The notes under the pieces were generated by a model that saw only the letters and a program-made list of their open reading frames with translations, was not told the DNA's origin and did not search any database. Positions 37,644 through 45,990 of a DNA stretch of 64,000 nucleotides are shown here, one piece after another. Numbering within the stretch: position 1 is the first letter of the stretch; every line of letters starts with the position of its first letter. A program made the position numbers and the translations under genes. The stretch comes from CAVQJU01 sp963712905 (GTDB lineage: Bacteria; Acidobacteriota; Vicinamibacteria; Vicinamibacterales; CAVVIG01), in NCBI GenBank assembly GCA_963712905.1, contig CAVQJU010000011.1, positions 1 through 64,000 of the forward strand, in the 5' to 3' direction.

Positions 37644-38717
37644 TCAGTTAGCCGGGCAGCTTCTTGTCTCGGCCGACATCGACCCCAGGCTCGAAACGAA
37701 GCCGGGACCGAAGCCGTTCCCCCGTCCGGACGCCGACCGGATGAACGTGCTCGACCCATCGAGCGGCAGCGTGGCGACGTTCCGGCAGAACGCGGACCAC
37801 TTGCCGTCCTGCAGGTACTGCTCGACGTTCGACAGGTAGAAGGCGCCGACGGTCGCGTTGTGCGACTTCAGGTACGCCGCGACGCGTCGAATCGCCTTGG
37901 CGCCCGCAAAATCGCCGACGACCGGGACGATCAGGTTCTGCAATTCGAGGTCGCGGAGAATCATGAAGTTCGACTCCGACGCCAGATAACTGCGGAACTC
38001 ACCGGCTTCGTCGGTGGCCGTCATCAGCTCAGCGTAGGTCGGCGAATAGCGAATCGCGGATCCGCGGTCGAAGAACACGCGGTAGATACGGCGCAGGCCG
38101 TCCATGTCTTCCGCCGACAGCGGCAGCTTGTGACCCTTCAGCAGATGATCCGTGATCCTCCCGAGGTTGCGCTCATACAGCGCCTCGTCGTTGACCGTTC
38201 CGGCGAACGCGGCAAAGAGATCCGTGACCGGCGTCGCGGCCGAGAGGCCCGGGGGCCGCGGCCGCGAAAAGAGCATCGAGACGAAGTCCGCGCGGTTCGT
38301 CGTCAGCTCGAAGATCGCTTTGTACATCAACTGGACCAGCAGGTTGCCGCGGCGGATGTCGAAGATGATGGCGATCGAGGGCCGCAGGGCGGCGATGTAC
38401 GTGAAATTCTGCTCGGGGCCGACGCCCAGGTACGCCTCGCCGGGCCGGGTCCGCGCGACCAGTTCCGGGATGACGCGTTCGAACCCCAGCTCGTTCGATG
38501 TCAGGTTGTCAGATCGGAAATAGCCGTTCGCCTCGGAGGCGTCGTCGCTGAGCCTCCAGAAGTCGCGATCGGTGAGCCTGGCCGGCGCGTTCGCGCGGGC
38601 CGCGGGCAGAATTCGAAGCGTCGGGACGATGAGGCCGATCCCGAGCGTGAGGGTGCTCGCGACCGCGGCCAGTGCCACCAGACGGCCCGCTTTGCCCATA
38701 CGGTTCGCGCCCATCAT
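37644..38717 (-). CDS. membrane-anchored protein of unknown function
   Basis: About 357 residues from ATG 38717 (alternatives 38714, 38699). N-terminal anchor (LVALAAVASTLTLGIGLIVP). The body has DRDFWRLSDDASEANGYFRS, AYLGVGPEQNFTYIAALRPS, IAIIFDIRRGNLLVQLMYKA, LFSRPRPPGLS and NATVGAFYLSNVEQYLQDGK. The LGVGPEQNFTYI...FDIRRGN stretch recalls a Rossmann/methyltransferase-like core, but the glycine motif is not diagnostic. Divergent from the transhydrogenase operon (38 nt). Confidence 0.7.
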   Translation of the reverse strand: MMGANRMGKAGRLVALAAVASTLTLGIGLIVPTLRILPAARANAPARLTDRDFWRLSDDASEANGYFRSDNLTSNELGFERVIPELVARTRPGEAYLGVGPEQNFTYIAALRPSIAIIFDIRRGNLLVQLMYKAIFELTTNRADFVSMLFSRPRPPGLSAATPVTDLFAAFAGTVNDEALYERNLGRITDHLLKGHKLPLSAEDMDGLRRIYRVFFDRGSAIRYSPTYAELMTATDEAGEFRSYLASESNFMILRDLELQNLIVPVVGDFAGAKAIRRVAAYLKSHNATVGAFYLSNVEQYLQDGKWSAFCRNVATLPLDGSSTFIRSASGRGNGFGPGFVSSLGSMSAETRSCPAN

Positions 38718-38755
38718 ATCAAGCAGGTATGATTCATCTCCACGGAGCGTGAGAC

Positions 38756-39913
38756 GTGCGCATCGCTGTGCCGAGGGAGACTGCTCCCGGCGAACGACGG
38801 GTAGCCCTCGTGCCCGAATCCTGCAAGAAACTGACGCAGGCCGGGTATGAGATCGCGATACAGGCTGGAGCTGGCGACGCGGCTGGGTTCGGCGACGAGG
38901 AATACAGAAAACTGGGAGTGGCGCTGGTCGCCGATCCGGCTGCACTGCTCGGTTCGGCCGACCTGGTCCTGAAGATTACTGCGCCGACGATCGATGAGGT
39001 CGGCTGGATGCGGCCGGGGGCGATCTACACCGGCTCGCTGATGCCGCTTCGCCATCTTCCCGCCGTGCGCGCCCTTGCCGCGCGCAAGATCACCGCCTTC
39101 GCGACGGACGCCATCCCCCGCACCACGCGCGCGCAGTCGATGGACACGCTCTCGTCCATGGCGAACCTGGGCGGCTACAAGGGCGTCCTGCTCGCGGCGG
39201 TGGAGCTGAACCGCTACTTCCCGATGCTCACGACCGCCGCCGGGATGGTGTTTCCGGCCAAGGTCTTCGTGATCGGCGCCGGCGTCGCGGGCCTGCAGGC
39301 CATCGCCACGGCGAGGCGGCTCGGCGCGAACGTCGTGGCGACCGACGTCCGGCCCGAGGTGAAAGAGCAGATCGAGAGCGTCGGCGCGAAATACGTCGGC
39401 ATCGAGCTCGGCGAGAGCGCGGCGGCGGGCGGCGGCTACGCCAAGGAACTGTCCGAGGCGGACCGCAAGCGCCAGGCCGAGCTCCTCGCCGCCGAATGCG
39501 CGCAGTGCGACGTCATCATCACGACCGCGCTGATTGGCGGCGTCTTCGCGCCGCGGCTCATCTCCGCCGACGTCGTGAAGACGATGAAGCCCGGAACGGT
39601 GATCGTGGACCTGGCCGCCGACGGCGGCGGCAACTGCGAGCTGTCGAAGCCGGGCGAGACCGTCCACGTCGGCGGCGTCACCATTCTCGCGCCGCTCAAC
39701 CTGCCGGCCACCGTGCCGTATCACGCGAGCCTGCTGTTCTCTCGCAACCTGACGGCGTTCGTGCAGGCGTTCACGAAGGACAAGGCGTTCGTCCTCGATT
39801 TCAGCGACGACATCCAGCAGGGCGCCGTCATCACGCACGACGGCGAGGTGAAGAACGCGCGCACCCGCGACGCACTGGAGAAGGACGCGTCGCTCAATGC
39901 GATGCCCAGGTAA
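38756..39913 (+). CDS. pntAA: NAD(P) transhydrogenase alpha-1 subunit
   Basis: 385 residues, GTG start. RIAVPRETAPGERRVALVPE, RTTRAQSMDTLSSMANLGGY (the mobile RQD-type loop) and NAD-binding VIGAGVAGLQAIATARRLGA with ATDVRPEVKEQIESVGAKYV. Domain I only, so the alpha chain is split as in Rhodospirillum. With the next two genes it forms a proton-translocating enzyme that transfers hydride between NADH and NADP. Confidence 0.95.
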   Translation: MRIAVPRETAPGERRVALVPESCKKLTQAGYEIAIQAGAGDAAGFGDEEYRKLGVALVADPAALLGSADLVLKITAPTIDEVGWMRPGAIYTGSLMPLRHLPAVRALAARKITAFATDAIPRTTRAQSMDTLSSMANLGGYKGVLLAAVELNRYFPMLTTAAGMVFPAKVFVIGAGVAGLQAIATARRLGANVVATDVRPEVKEQIESVGAKYVGIELGESAAAGGGYAKELSEADRKRQAELLAAECAQCDVIITTALIGGVFAPRLISADVVKTMKPGTVIVDLAADGGGNCELSKPGETVHVGGVTILAPLNLPATVPYHASLLFSRNLTAFVQAFTKDKAFVLDFSDDIQQGAVITHDGEVKNARTRDALEKDASLNAMPR

Positions 39914-39955
39914 AGACGCGCTGCTCAATGCAGCGCCCGAAAGGAACGTAAATTC

Positions 39956-40273
39956 GTGAATCAAGAGTTCTGGTCGACCCTCTTCGTGTTCGTCCTGGCG
40001 TCCATCATCGGGTTGGGCGTCATCCGGCGCGTCTCGCGGCTGCTGCATACGCCGCTGATGTCGCTGACGAACGCGATCTCGGCCATCTCGATCGTGGGAG
40101 CGATCCTCATGGCCGGCGGCGATAACCCGATCCGGATCCGGATTCTCGGAGCGATCGCGCTCTTCGCCTCGATGACCAATATCGTCAGCGGCTTCCTCAT
40201 CACGGATCGCATGCTCAAGATGTTCAAGGCCCCCGGGAAAGATGCCGCCAAGGCCGGCGAGGGCCACTCGTGA
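39956..40273 (+). CDS. pntAB: NAD(P) transhydrogenase alpha-2 subunit (membrane)
   Basis: 105 residues, GTG start after a GAAAGGAACG ribosome site. Three helices (LFVFVLASIIGLGVI, PLMSLTNAISAISIVGAILM, RILGAIALFASMTNIVSGFL). The helix-2 region HTPLMSLTNAISAI is the conserved domain II proton-channel segment. The stop overlaps the pntB start (GTGA). Confidence 0.93.
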   Translation: MNQEFWSTLFVFVLASIIGLGVIRRVSRLLHTPLMSLTNAISAISIVGAILMAGGDNPIRIRILGAIALFASMTNIVSGFLITDRMLKMFKAPGKDAAKAGEGHS

Positions 40274-41679
40274 TCGGTCCGCTGGGACAACTGACCTACA
40301 TCGTCGCGTCGGTGCTGTTCATCTTTGCCCTCCACTGGATGAACGCACCAGACACGGCGCGCAAGGGCGTCTACGCAGGCGTGGCGGCGACCGCACTGGC
40401 GATCCTCGTGACCTGGGCCGAGCCGGTCGTCGTCAATCACCTGTGGATCGTGCTGCCGCTGCTCGCCGGCGTCGCCGTCGGCGTGCCGTTGTCGCGAGTG
40501 CCGCTCACCGCGGTGCCGCAGCGGACGGCGCTGTCCCATGCCTTCGGCGGCATCGCCGCCGGCCTCGTCGGGACGGCCGAGTACTACCTGCGGCTGTCGG
40601 AGGGCCCGGAGTGGCTGACGCCGTTCCGGATGGTGGCGCTCATCGTCGAGATCATCCTCGGGTATCTGACGTTCACCGGCAGCCTGATGGCGGCCGGGAA
40701 ACTGCAGGAAGTGAAGTGGGTGCCGCAGCGGCCCGTCACGTACGCCGGCCAGAACGCGATCAACGCGCTGCTGCTCGCGTCTGCGGTCGGCATTGCCGCC
40801 GCGGTCGCGATGTATCCGGCGGCGCCGTGGGCGCCGTATCTCTTTCCAGTGATTATCTTTCTGGCGCTGCTGTTCGGCGTGCTGCTCATCATCCCGATCG
40901 GCGGCGCCGACATGCCGACGGTCATCGCCATCCTGAATGCGTATGCCGGGCTGGCGGCGGTCGCCATGGGGTTCGTGCTCGACAGCAAACTCCTGATCAC
41001 CGCGGGCGCGCTCGACGGATCGTCAGGCCTGATCCTCGCGATCATCATGTGCAAGGCGATGAACCGTTCGTTCACCAACGTCCTGTTCGGGGCGTTCGGG
41101 CAGGTGCAGGCGGCAAAGGGGACGGGCGAGCAGAAGGAATACAAGTCCGAGACCGCAGAGGGCGCCGCGCAGGTGTTGGAGCAGTCCAGCCTGGTCGTGA
41201 TCATCCCCGGCTACGGCATGGCCGTCGCGCAGGCGCAGCACAAGGTCCGCGAGTTGTACGATCAGCTGAAGAAGCGCGGCATCACGGTGAAGTTCGCGAT
41301 CCACCCGGTGGCCGGGCGCATGCCGGGCCACATGAACGTGCTGCTGGCCGAGGCGAACATCCCGTATACGGATCTTGTGGAGATGGACGACATCAACCAC
41401 GACATGCCGCAGGCCGACGTCGCGCTCGTAGTCGGCGCCAACGACGTCGTGAACCCGGCGGCGCGGACCGACCAGGCGAGCCCGATTTACGGCATGCCGA
41501 TCATCGAGGCCGACAAGGCGCGGACGATCTTCGCCATCAAGCGCAGCAAGAACCCCGGGTTCGCCGGCATCGACAACGAGCTGTATTTCTCCGACCGCAC
41601 CTGGATGCTCTTCGGCGACGCGAAGGCGGTCATCGGCGATCTGGTCAAGGAGTTGTCCGGCGGATCGGGGATGCACTGA
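40270..41679 (+). CDS. pntB: NAD(P) transhydrogenase beta subunit
   Basis: 469 residues, GTG start. About nine helices, including GGADMPTVIAILNAYAGLAA and GALDGSSGLILAIIMCKAMN (domain II), then NADP-binding domain III: VIIPGYGMAVAQAQHKVREL, IHPVAGRMPGHMNVLLAEA and VGANDVVNPAARTDQ. Length and motifs are standard. Translationally coupled to the preceding gene. Confidence 0.95.
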   Translation: MIGPLGQLTYIVASVLFIFALHWMNAPDTARKGVYAGVAATALAILVTWAEPVVVNHLWIVLPLLAGVAVGVPLSRVPLTAVPQRTALSHAFGGIAAGLVGTAEYYLRLSEGPEWLTPFRMVALIVEIILGYLTFTGSLMAAGKLQEVKWVPQRPVTYAGQNAINALLLASAVGIAAAVAMYPAAPWAPYLFPVIIFLALLFGVLLIIPIGGADMPTVIAILNAYAGLAAVAMGFVLDSKLLITAGALDGSSGLILAIIMCKAMNRSFTNVLFGAFGQVQAAKGTGEQKEYKSETAEGAAQVLEQSSLVVIIPGYGMAVAQAQHKVRELYDQLKKRGITVKFAIHPVAGRMPGHMNVLLAEANIPYTDLVEMDDINHDMPQADVALVVGANDVVNPAARTDQASPIYGMPIIEADKARTIFAIKRSKNPGFAGIDNELYFSDRTWMLFGDAKAVIGDLVKELSGGSGMH

Positions 41680-41680
41680 A

Positions 41681-41712
41681 GAAAGGGCAAAGTGCAAAGG
41701 GCAAAGGGCAAA
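41681..41712 (+). repeat. GGGCAAAGTGCAAAG direct units
   Basis: Short tandem run GGGCAAAGTGCAAAGGGCAA..., one arm of the AAAGT-type repeat family, spanning the start region of the M28 peptidase. Its first residues (QRAKGK) are repeat-encoded. Confidence 0.6.
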
Positions 41713-42622
41713 GTTGGCGTCGCGCTGGTGGCCTTGCTCGTGCAGGGCCTGGGTGCCGCTGGTCCATCGGCCCTTCACGACGCGTATAGTGCGCAGGCAG
41801 CATACGGGTACACGGCGCGGGTGGCCGGGTTCGGCGAGCGCTGGCCGGGATCGCCGGGGCACCAGAAGACGCAGGACCTGGTCAAACAGGTCCTCGCGAA
41901 GAACGGCGCGCGAATCGAGACCGACGAGTTCACGGCCGCCACGCCGCGCGGCCCGATCGCCGTCCACAACATCATCGGGAAGTTCAACGTCACCCCGGAT
42001 CCGAAGCAGAGCATCTTCATCCTGGCCGGCCACTACGACACGCTCTTCAAGCCCGGGTTCATCGGCGCGAACGACGGCGCGTCGAGCACCGGCATCCTGC
42101 TCGCGTTCGCCGACGCGCTGAAGGATCAGAAGACGAAGATGCAGATCTGGCTCGTGTGGACCGATCTGGAGGAAGCGCTCGAGTCGTTCGTGGGAGACGA
42201 CGGGCTGTACGGGAGCCGGCACCTGGCGCAGAAGCTGGCCGCGAACGGCACGGCGCCGCGCATCAAGGGTTTCTTCCTGCTCGACATGATCGGCGACAAG
42301 GACCTCGGCGTGGCCCGCGAAACGACGTCAAAGGCGTGGCTGCAGGACTACATCGCGCAGGCCGCGAAGCAGCTCGGGTACAGCCAGGTACTTTTTTCAG
42401 TACGAGGCCAGCATCATCGACGACCACGCGCCGTTTCTGCGAGCGGGGGTACCGGCGGTTGATGTCGTCGATGCGCGGTTCGGCCGGATGGGGCCCAACC
42501 TCGACGGGATGGGCGAGTTCCACCACGCCAACACCGACACGATGGACAAGGTGTCGCAGCGGAGCCTCGAAATCGTCGGCCGGACGATCCTGAAAGCGGT
42601 GGAATTGCTGGACGCTCAGTAG
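41692..42622 (+). CDS. M28-family metallopeptidase / glutaminyl-cyclase-like, one frameshift
   Basis: Leader VGVALVALLVQGLGAAG. Family blocks: ERWPGSPGHQKTQDLVKQVL, FILAGHYDTLF (His ligand), FIGANDGASSTGILLAFADA (bridging Asp), WTDLEEALE (Glu pair), GLYGSRHLA and FFLLDMIGDKDLG. A 1-nt indel at the T-run near 42392 moves the end into another frame: YEASIIDDHAPFLRAGVPAV, FHHANTDTMDKVSQRSLEIV. The GERWPGS...DDHAPFL...HTxxDT layout resembles glutaminyl cyclases as much as aminopeptidases. The start GTG 41692 lies inside a repeat and is uncertain. Confidence 0.85.
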
Positions 42623-42667
42623 TCAGGAGTCAGCAGTCGGCAGTCAGCAGTCGGCAGTCGGCAGTTG
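42621..42667 (+). repeat. AGTCAGCAGTCGGC tandem array
   Basis: AGTCAGGAGTCAGCAGTCGG... degenerate 7-nt units starting at the M28 stop codon. It is the inverse complement of the array at 43105-43170. Confidence 0.8.
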
Positions 42668-42700
42668 GGCCGTCGCAACACGGAGCCTCGAGGCACGCCG

Positions 42701-42985
42701 ATGCGTCAGTTCCTTCGCCGCTTCCGCGTCGCGCTCGTGCACGATTTCGCGCCCGGTGTGTGGAACCCGTCCTGGCTGCAGGGGGTCGGTGCCGACGTTC
42801 GCGTCGCGGTCCGGTCCCTGCTGAGCACCTCGACGGTCACGGCCGTGGCCGTGCTGTCGCTCGTGCTCGGCATCGGCGCCAACGCGGCCATCTTTTCGCT
42901 CGTGAACAGCCTCATCTTCCGCAGGCTTCCGGTGCCGGCGCCCGAGCGCCTCGCGATCATTTCGACCACCGGGGTTAGAGATTAG
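42701..42985 (+). pseudogene. N-terminal remnant of an ADOP/MacB-type ABC permease
   Basis: About 94 residues: RQFLRRFRVALVHDFAPGVW, GADVRVAVRSLLSTSTVTAV, AVLSLVLGIGANAAIFSLVN and SLIFRRLPVPAPERLAIIST. This is the start of the ~800-residue acidobacterial FtsX-type permease family (first helix and the NxxxFRRLPV-P-P-ERL segment). It stops abruptly where a GTTAGAG/GGCTGGGG repeat begins (42973). Nothing of the remaining ~700 residues is visible in the window. Confidence 0.8.
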
Positions 42986-43030
42986 GGACTGGGGGCTGGG
43001 GGCTGGGGCTGGCGACTCGGGACTGCTGAC
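42973..43030 (+). repeat. GTTAGAG/GGCTGGGG repeat
   Basis: GGTTAGAGATTAGGGACTGG followed by repeated GGGGGCT units and ACTCGGGACTGCTGAC. It abuts the truncation point of the permease remnant. Confidence 0.7.
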
Positions 43031-43104
43031 CCGCCTCCGCTCGCTTGCCAAGGCATGGGCGCGCTACGGCGAGGCCTCGCCGTAGCGCTTCGCGCGAAGG
43101 CGGG

Positions 43105-43170
43105 CTGCTGACTGCCGACTGCTGACTGCCGACTGCTGACTGCCGACTGCTGACTGCTGACTGCTGACTG
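43105..43170 (-). repeat. GACTGCTGACTGCC tandem array
   Basis: About nine degenerate CTGACTGC/CGACTGCTGA units, inverted relative to 42621-42667. It lies 23 nt before the ThDP-enzyme start. Confidence 0.8.
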
Positions 43171-43192
43171 TGTCAGGTGTAAGCTGTCGCCC

Positions 43193-45118
43193 ATGCGCAA
43201 GACCTCGCCCGGACGCCGGCGGTTCCTCAAGAGCGCGGCCGTCACAGGCGCGGCGCTGGTTGGCGGCGCGACAGCCGGCGCTGCGGCGCAAAGCGCGCCG
43301 CCCGCGCGTCCGGCTCCGGGCACGGCGCCGACCCTCGGGCGGGAAGCCAATCCGGCCGGAGTCGAGGTGCTCACGACTGACCGGCCGGGCGGCGATTTCA
43401 TGGTGGACGTCTTCAAGACGCTCGACCTCGAATACGTCGCGGCCAACCCCGGGTCCAGCTTCCGCGGCCTGCACGAGTCGATCGTCAATTACGGCGGCAA
43501 CAAGGCGCCTGAATTCATCACGTGCTGCCACGAGGAATCGTCGGTGGCCATGGCGCACGGCTACTTCAAGGCCGAGGGCAAGCCGATGGCCGTGCTCGTG
43601 CACGGGACCGTCGGCCTGCAGCACGCGGCGATGGCCGTCTACAACGCGTACTGCGATCGCGTGCCGCTCTACATCGTCGCCGGCAATTCCATCGACGCCA
43701 CGCAGCGGCGGCCCGGCGTCGAGTGGACGCACAGCGTGCAGGATGCGGCGGCCATGGTCCGCGATTTCGTCAAGTGGGACGACCTGCCCGCGTCGCTCCA
43801 GCACTTCGCCGAGTCGGCCGTGCGCGCGTACAAGATCGCGATGACGCCGCCGATGATGCCCGTGCTCCTCGTCGCCGACGGCGCGCTGCAGGAGGACCCG
43901 GTCTCGTCCCACGCGGCGCCGCGCATTCCGAGGCTGACGCGCGCCGCGCCGCCGCAGGGCGACTCGGCGGCCGTGGCCGAGGCCGCGCGCTGGCTCGTCG
44001 CCGCCGAAAGTCCGGTGATCGTGGCCGACCGTGCCGCGCGCACGCAGGCCGGCATGGCGCGGCTCGTCGAGCTGGCCGAAGCGCTTCAGGCGCCGGTCAT
44101 CGACCAGGGCGGCCGCCTCAATTTTCCGACACGGCACGCGCTCAACCACTCCGACCGCGCGCGCGAGCTCGTCTCCGGCGCGGACGTCATCCTGGGCCTG
44201 GAGCTCACGGATTTCTGGGGGACGGTCGACGCGTATCGCGATCAGCTCGAGCGCACGTCGAGGCCGATCACGAAGCCGGGCGCGAAGCTCGTGAGCATCA
44301 CGGCCGGCGACCTGTTCGTCAAAGGCAACTACCAGGACATCCAGCGGTATCCGGAGGTCGACCTTGCGATGGCCGCCGACGCCGAGGCGACGCTGCCGGC
44401 GCTCATCGACGCGGTGAAGCGGCTGACGACCGGCGACCGCACGCGCGTGTTCGAGGAACGCGGCCGCAAGCTCTCGACCGATCGCCAGCGCCTGCTCGAG
44501 CGCGCGCGCACCGAGGCCACCTACGCGTGGGACGCGAGCCCCATCAGCACGGCACGCCTCTCAGCCGAACTCTGGGCGCAGATCAAGGACGCGGACTGGT
44601 CCCTCGTGTCGCCGGTCGATTTCGTGAGCCGCTGGCCGCTGCGCCTCTGGGATTTCAACAAGCCGTATCAGTTCCTCGGCTCCTCGGGCGGCGCGGGCGT
44701 CGGGTACGGCGCGCCGGCCGCCGCCGGCGCGGCGCTCGCCAACAGGAAGCGGGGACGGCTGTCGGTCGCCATCCAGGCCGACGGCGACCTGATGTACGCG
44801 CCCGGCGTGCTGTGGACCGCCGCGCATCACCGGATTCCGCTGCTCTCGGTCATGCACAACAACCGCGCGTACCACCAGGAAGTGATGCACGTGCAGCGCA
44901 TGGCCAACCGGCACAACCGCGGCATCACCCAGGCCTCCATCGGGACGACGATCGATAATCCCAACATCGATTTCGCCGGGCTGGCCCGCAGCATGGGCGT
45001 GCACGCCGAAGGCCCGATCACGGACCCGAAGGATCTCGGCCCGGCGATTCGCAAGGCGCTCGAGGCGGTCCGGGCTGGCGAGCCGGCACTGGTGGATGTG
45101 GTCAGTCAGCCGAGATAG
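43193..45118 (+). CDS. Tat-exported thiamine-diphosphate-dependent enzyme (acetolactate-synthase fold)
   Basis: 641 residues. A clear Tat signal (GRRRFLKSAAVTGAALVG) is followed by the N-terminal Pyr domain (EYVAANPGSSFRGLHESIVN, CCHEESSVAMAHGYFKAEGK with the activating Glu), a central domain (AAESPVIVADRAARTQAGMA) and a C-terminal PP domain with ADGDLMYAPGVLWTAAHHRI ... LLSVMHNNRAYHQE (GDG...NN ThDP/Mg motif, with D in GDL). Relatives are acetolactate synthases, benzoylformate and oxalyl-CoA decarboxylases; export of such an enzyme is unusual. It is first in a likely operon with a cytochrome c and a Mo-hydroxylase. Confidence 0.9.
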   Translation: MRKTSPGRRRFLKSAAVTGAALVGGATAGAAAQSAPPARPAPGTAPTLGREANPAGVEVLTTDRPGGDFMVDVFKTLDLEYVAANPGSSFRGLHESIVNYGGNKAPEFITCCHEESSVAMAHGYFKAEGKPMAVLVHGTVGLQHAAMAVYNAYCDRVPLYIVAGNSIDATQRRPGVEWTHSVQDAAAMVRDFVKWDDLPASLQHFAESAVRAYKIAMTPPMMPVLLVADGALQEDPVSSHAAPRIPRLTRAAPPQGDSAAVAEAARWLVAAESPVIVADRAARTQAGMARLVELAEALQAPVIDQGGRLNFPTRHALNHSDRARELVSGADVILGLELTDFWGTVDAYRDQLERTSRPITKPGAKLVSITAGDLFVKGNYQDIQRYPEVDLAMAADAEATLPALIDAVKRLTTGDRTRVFEERGRKLSTDRQRLLERARTEATYAWDASPISTARLSAELWAQIKDADWSLVSPVDFVSRWPLRLWDFNKPYQFLGSSGGAGVGYGAPAAAGAALANRKRGRLSVAIQADGDLMYAPGVLWTAAHHRIPLLSVMHNNRAYHQEVMHVQRMANRHNRGITQASIGTTIDNPNIDFAGLARSMGVHAEGPITDPKDLGPAIRKALEAVRAGEPALVDVVSQPR

Positions 45119-45166
45119 AGGTTAGAGGTTAGAGGTTGGGGCTGGGGCTGGGGCTGGGGGCTGGGG
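45119..45166 (+). repeat. GTTAGAGG/GGGGCTGGGG repeat, potential G-quadruplex at a start codon
   Basis: GGTTAGAGGTTAGAGGTT then GGGGCTGGGGCTGGGG... ending directly at the cytochrome c ATG. Five G4 runs spaced by CT could form a quadruplex in DNA or mRNA. There is no separate Shine-Dalgarno, so ribosomes must use GGGG or a leaderless route. Confidence 0.7.
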
Positions 45167-45520
45167 ATGACGAAGAACACTGTCACGCTGGGTCTGGCGA
45201 TCTTCGCGATTGCTGCGACTGCGTTTGGTCAGACGACAGCGCCCGCGGGGAACGCGCAGAACGGGCGGAAAGTGTTCGCGAGCAACGGCTGCTACGAGTG
45301 CCACGGCTACGAGGCGCAGGGCGCCACGCCGACCGGCCCGCGGCTCGGTCCGCGTCCACTCGCGTTCGCCGCGTTCTCGAAGTACGTCCGCCAGCCCACC
45401 GGCCAGATGCCGCCGTACACGACCAAGGCGCTCCCGGATGCCACGCTGGCCGATATCTACGCCTTTCTGCAGTCGCTGCCCGCGCCGAAAGCCGCTGACA
45501 CGATCCCGTTGCTCAAGTGA
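45167..45520 (+). CDS. monohaem cytochrome c
   Basis: 117 residues. Sec signal (TVTLGLAIFAIAATAFGQ), haem motif CYECH, then GYEAQGATPTGPRLGPRPLA and GQMPPYTTKALPDATLADIY with the probable Met axial ligand. The C-terminal helix (DIYAFLQSLPAPKAADTI) is typical of class I c-type cytochromes that accept electrons from exported dehydrogenases. It is 10 nt before the 2Fe-2S subunit gene, which suggests it is the electron acceptor of the hydroxylase. Confidence 0.92.
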   Translation: MTKNTVTLGLAIFAIAATAFGQTTAPAGNAQNGRKVFASNGCYECHGYEAQGATPTGPRLGPRPLAFAAFSKYVRQPTGQMPPYTTKALPDATLADIYAFLQSLPAPKAADTIPLLK

Positions 45521-45530
45521 ACCTTGAACC

Positions 45531-45990
45531 ATGAACCTTACCGTTAACGGCAAGACCCATTCCGTCGACATTGACCCAGCCACGCCGCTTCTCTACGTCC
45601 TGAGCGACGACCTCGCGCTGCGCGGTCCGAAGTTCGGCTGCGGGCTCGGGCAGTGCGGGTGCTGCACGGTGCTCATCAAAGGCCGGCCGGTTCGCTCCTG
45701 CATCACGCCCGTGTCGAGCGTCGCGGGATCCGAGATCACGACGCTCGAGGGTCTGGGCACGATCGAGCGGCCCCATCCGATTCAGAAGGCGTTCGTCGAC
45801 GAACAGGCGATCCAGTGCGGCTTCTGCCTGAGCGGCGTCATGCTGACGGCCAAGGCCGCGCTCGATCGCGAACCCGAAAGCGAGCGACGCGCAGCTGCGG
45901 CAGGCGCTCGCCACCGTGCTGTGCCGCTGCGGCACGCACGGGCGGATGCTCAAAGCGATCAAGCGCTACGCGCAGGAGGTGCGGGCATGA
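45531..45990 (+). CDS. 2Fe-2S subunit of exported hydroxylase (IorA-like), one frameshift
   Basis: NLTVNGKTHSVDIDPATPLL, then plant-type cluster GCGLGQCGCCTVLI and IRSC-like RSCITPVSS, second cluster QCGFCLSGVMLTAKAAL. A 1-nt indel near 45880 shifts the frame; the corrected end is LATVLCRCGTHGRMLKAIKR, then YAQEVRA and stop at 45988-45990. The stop overlaps the next ATG (ATGA). Uncorrected, the frame reads straight into the Mo subunit as an artificial 911-residue fusion. The subunit has no signal peptide of its own; it would be carried by the Tat partner. Confidence 0.88.

Noticed and set aside
42701..42985. Complete small membrane protein
   Set aside because: The sequence matches only the N-terminus of a much longer permease family and is cut exactly at a repeat.
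42621..43170. CRISPR array
   Set aside because: Units are 7-8 nt and degenerate, with no spacers and no cas genes.
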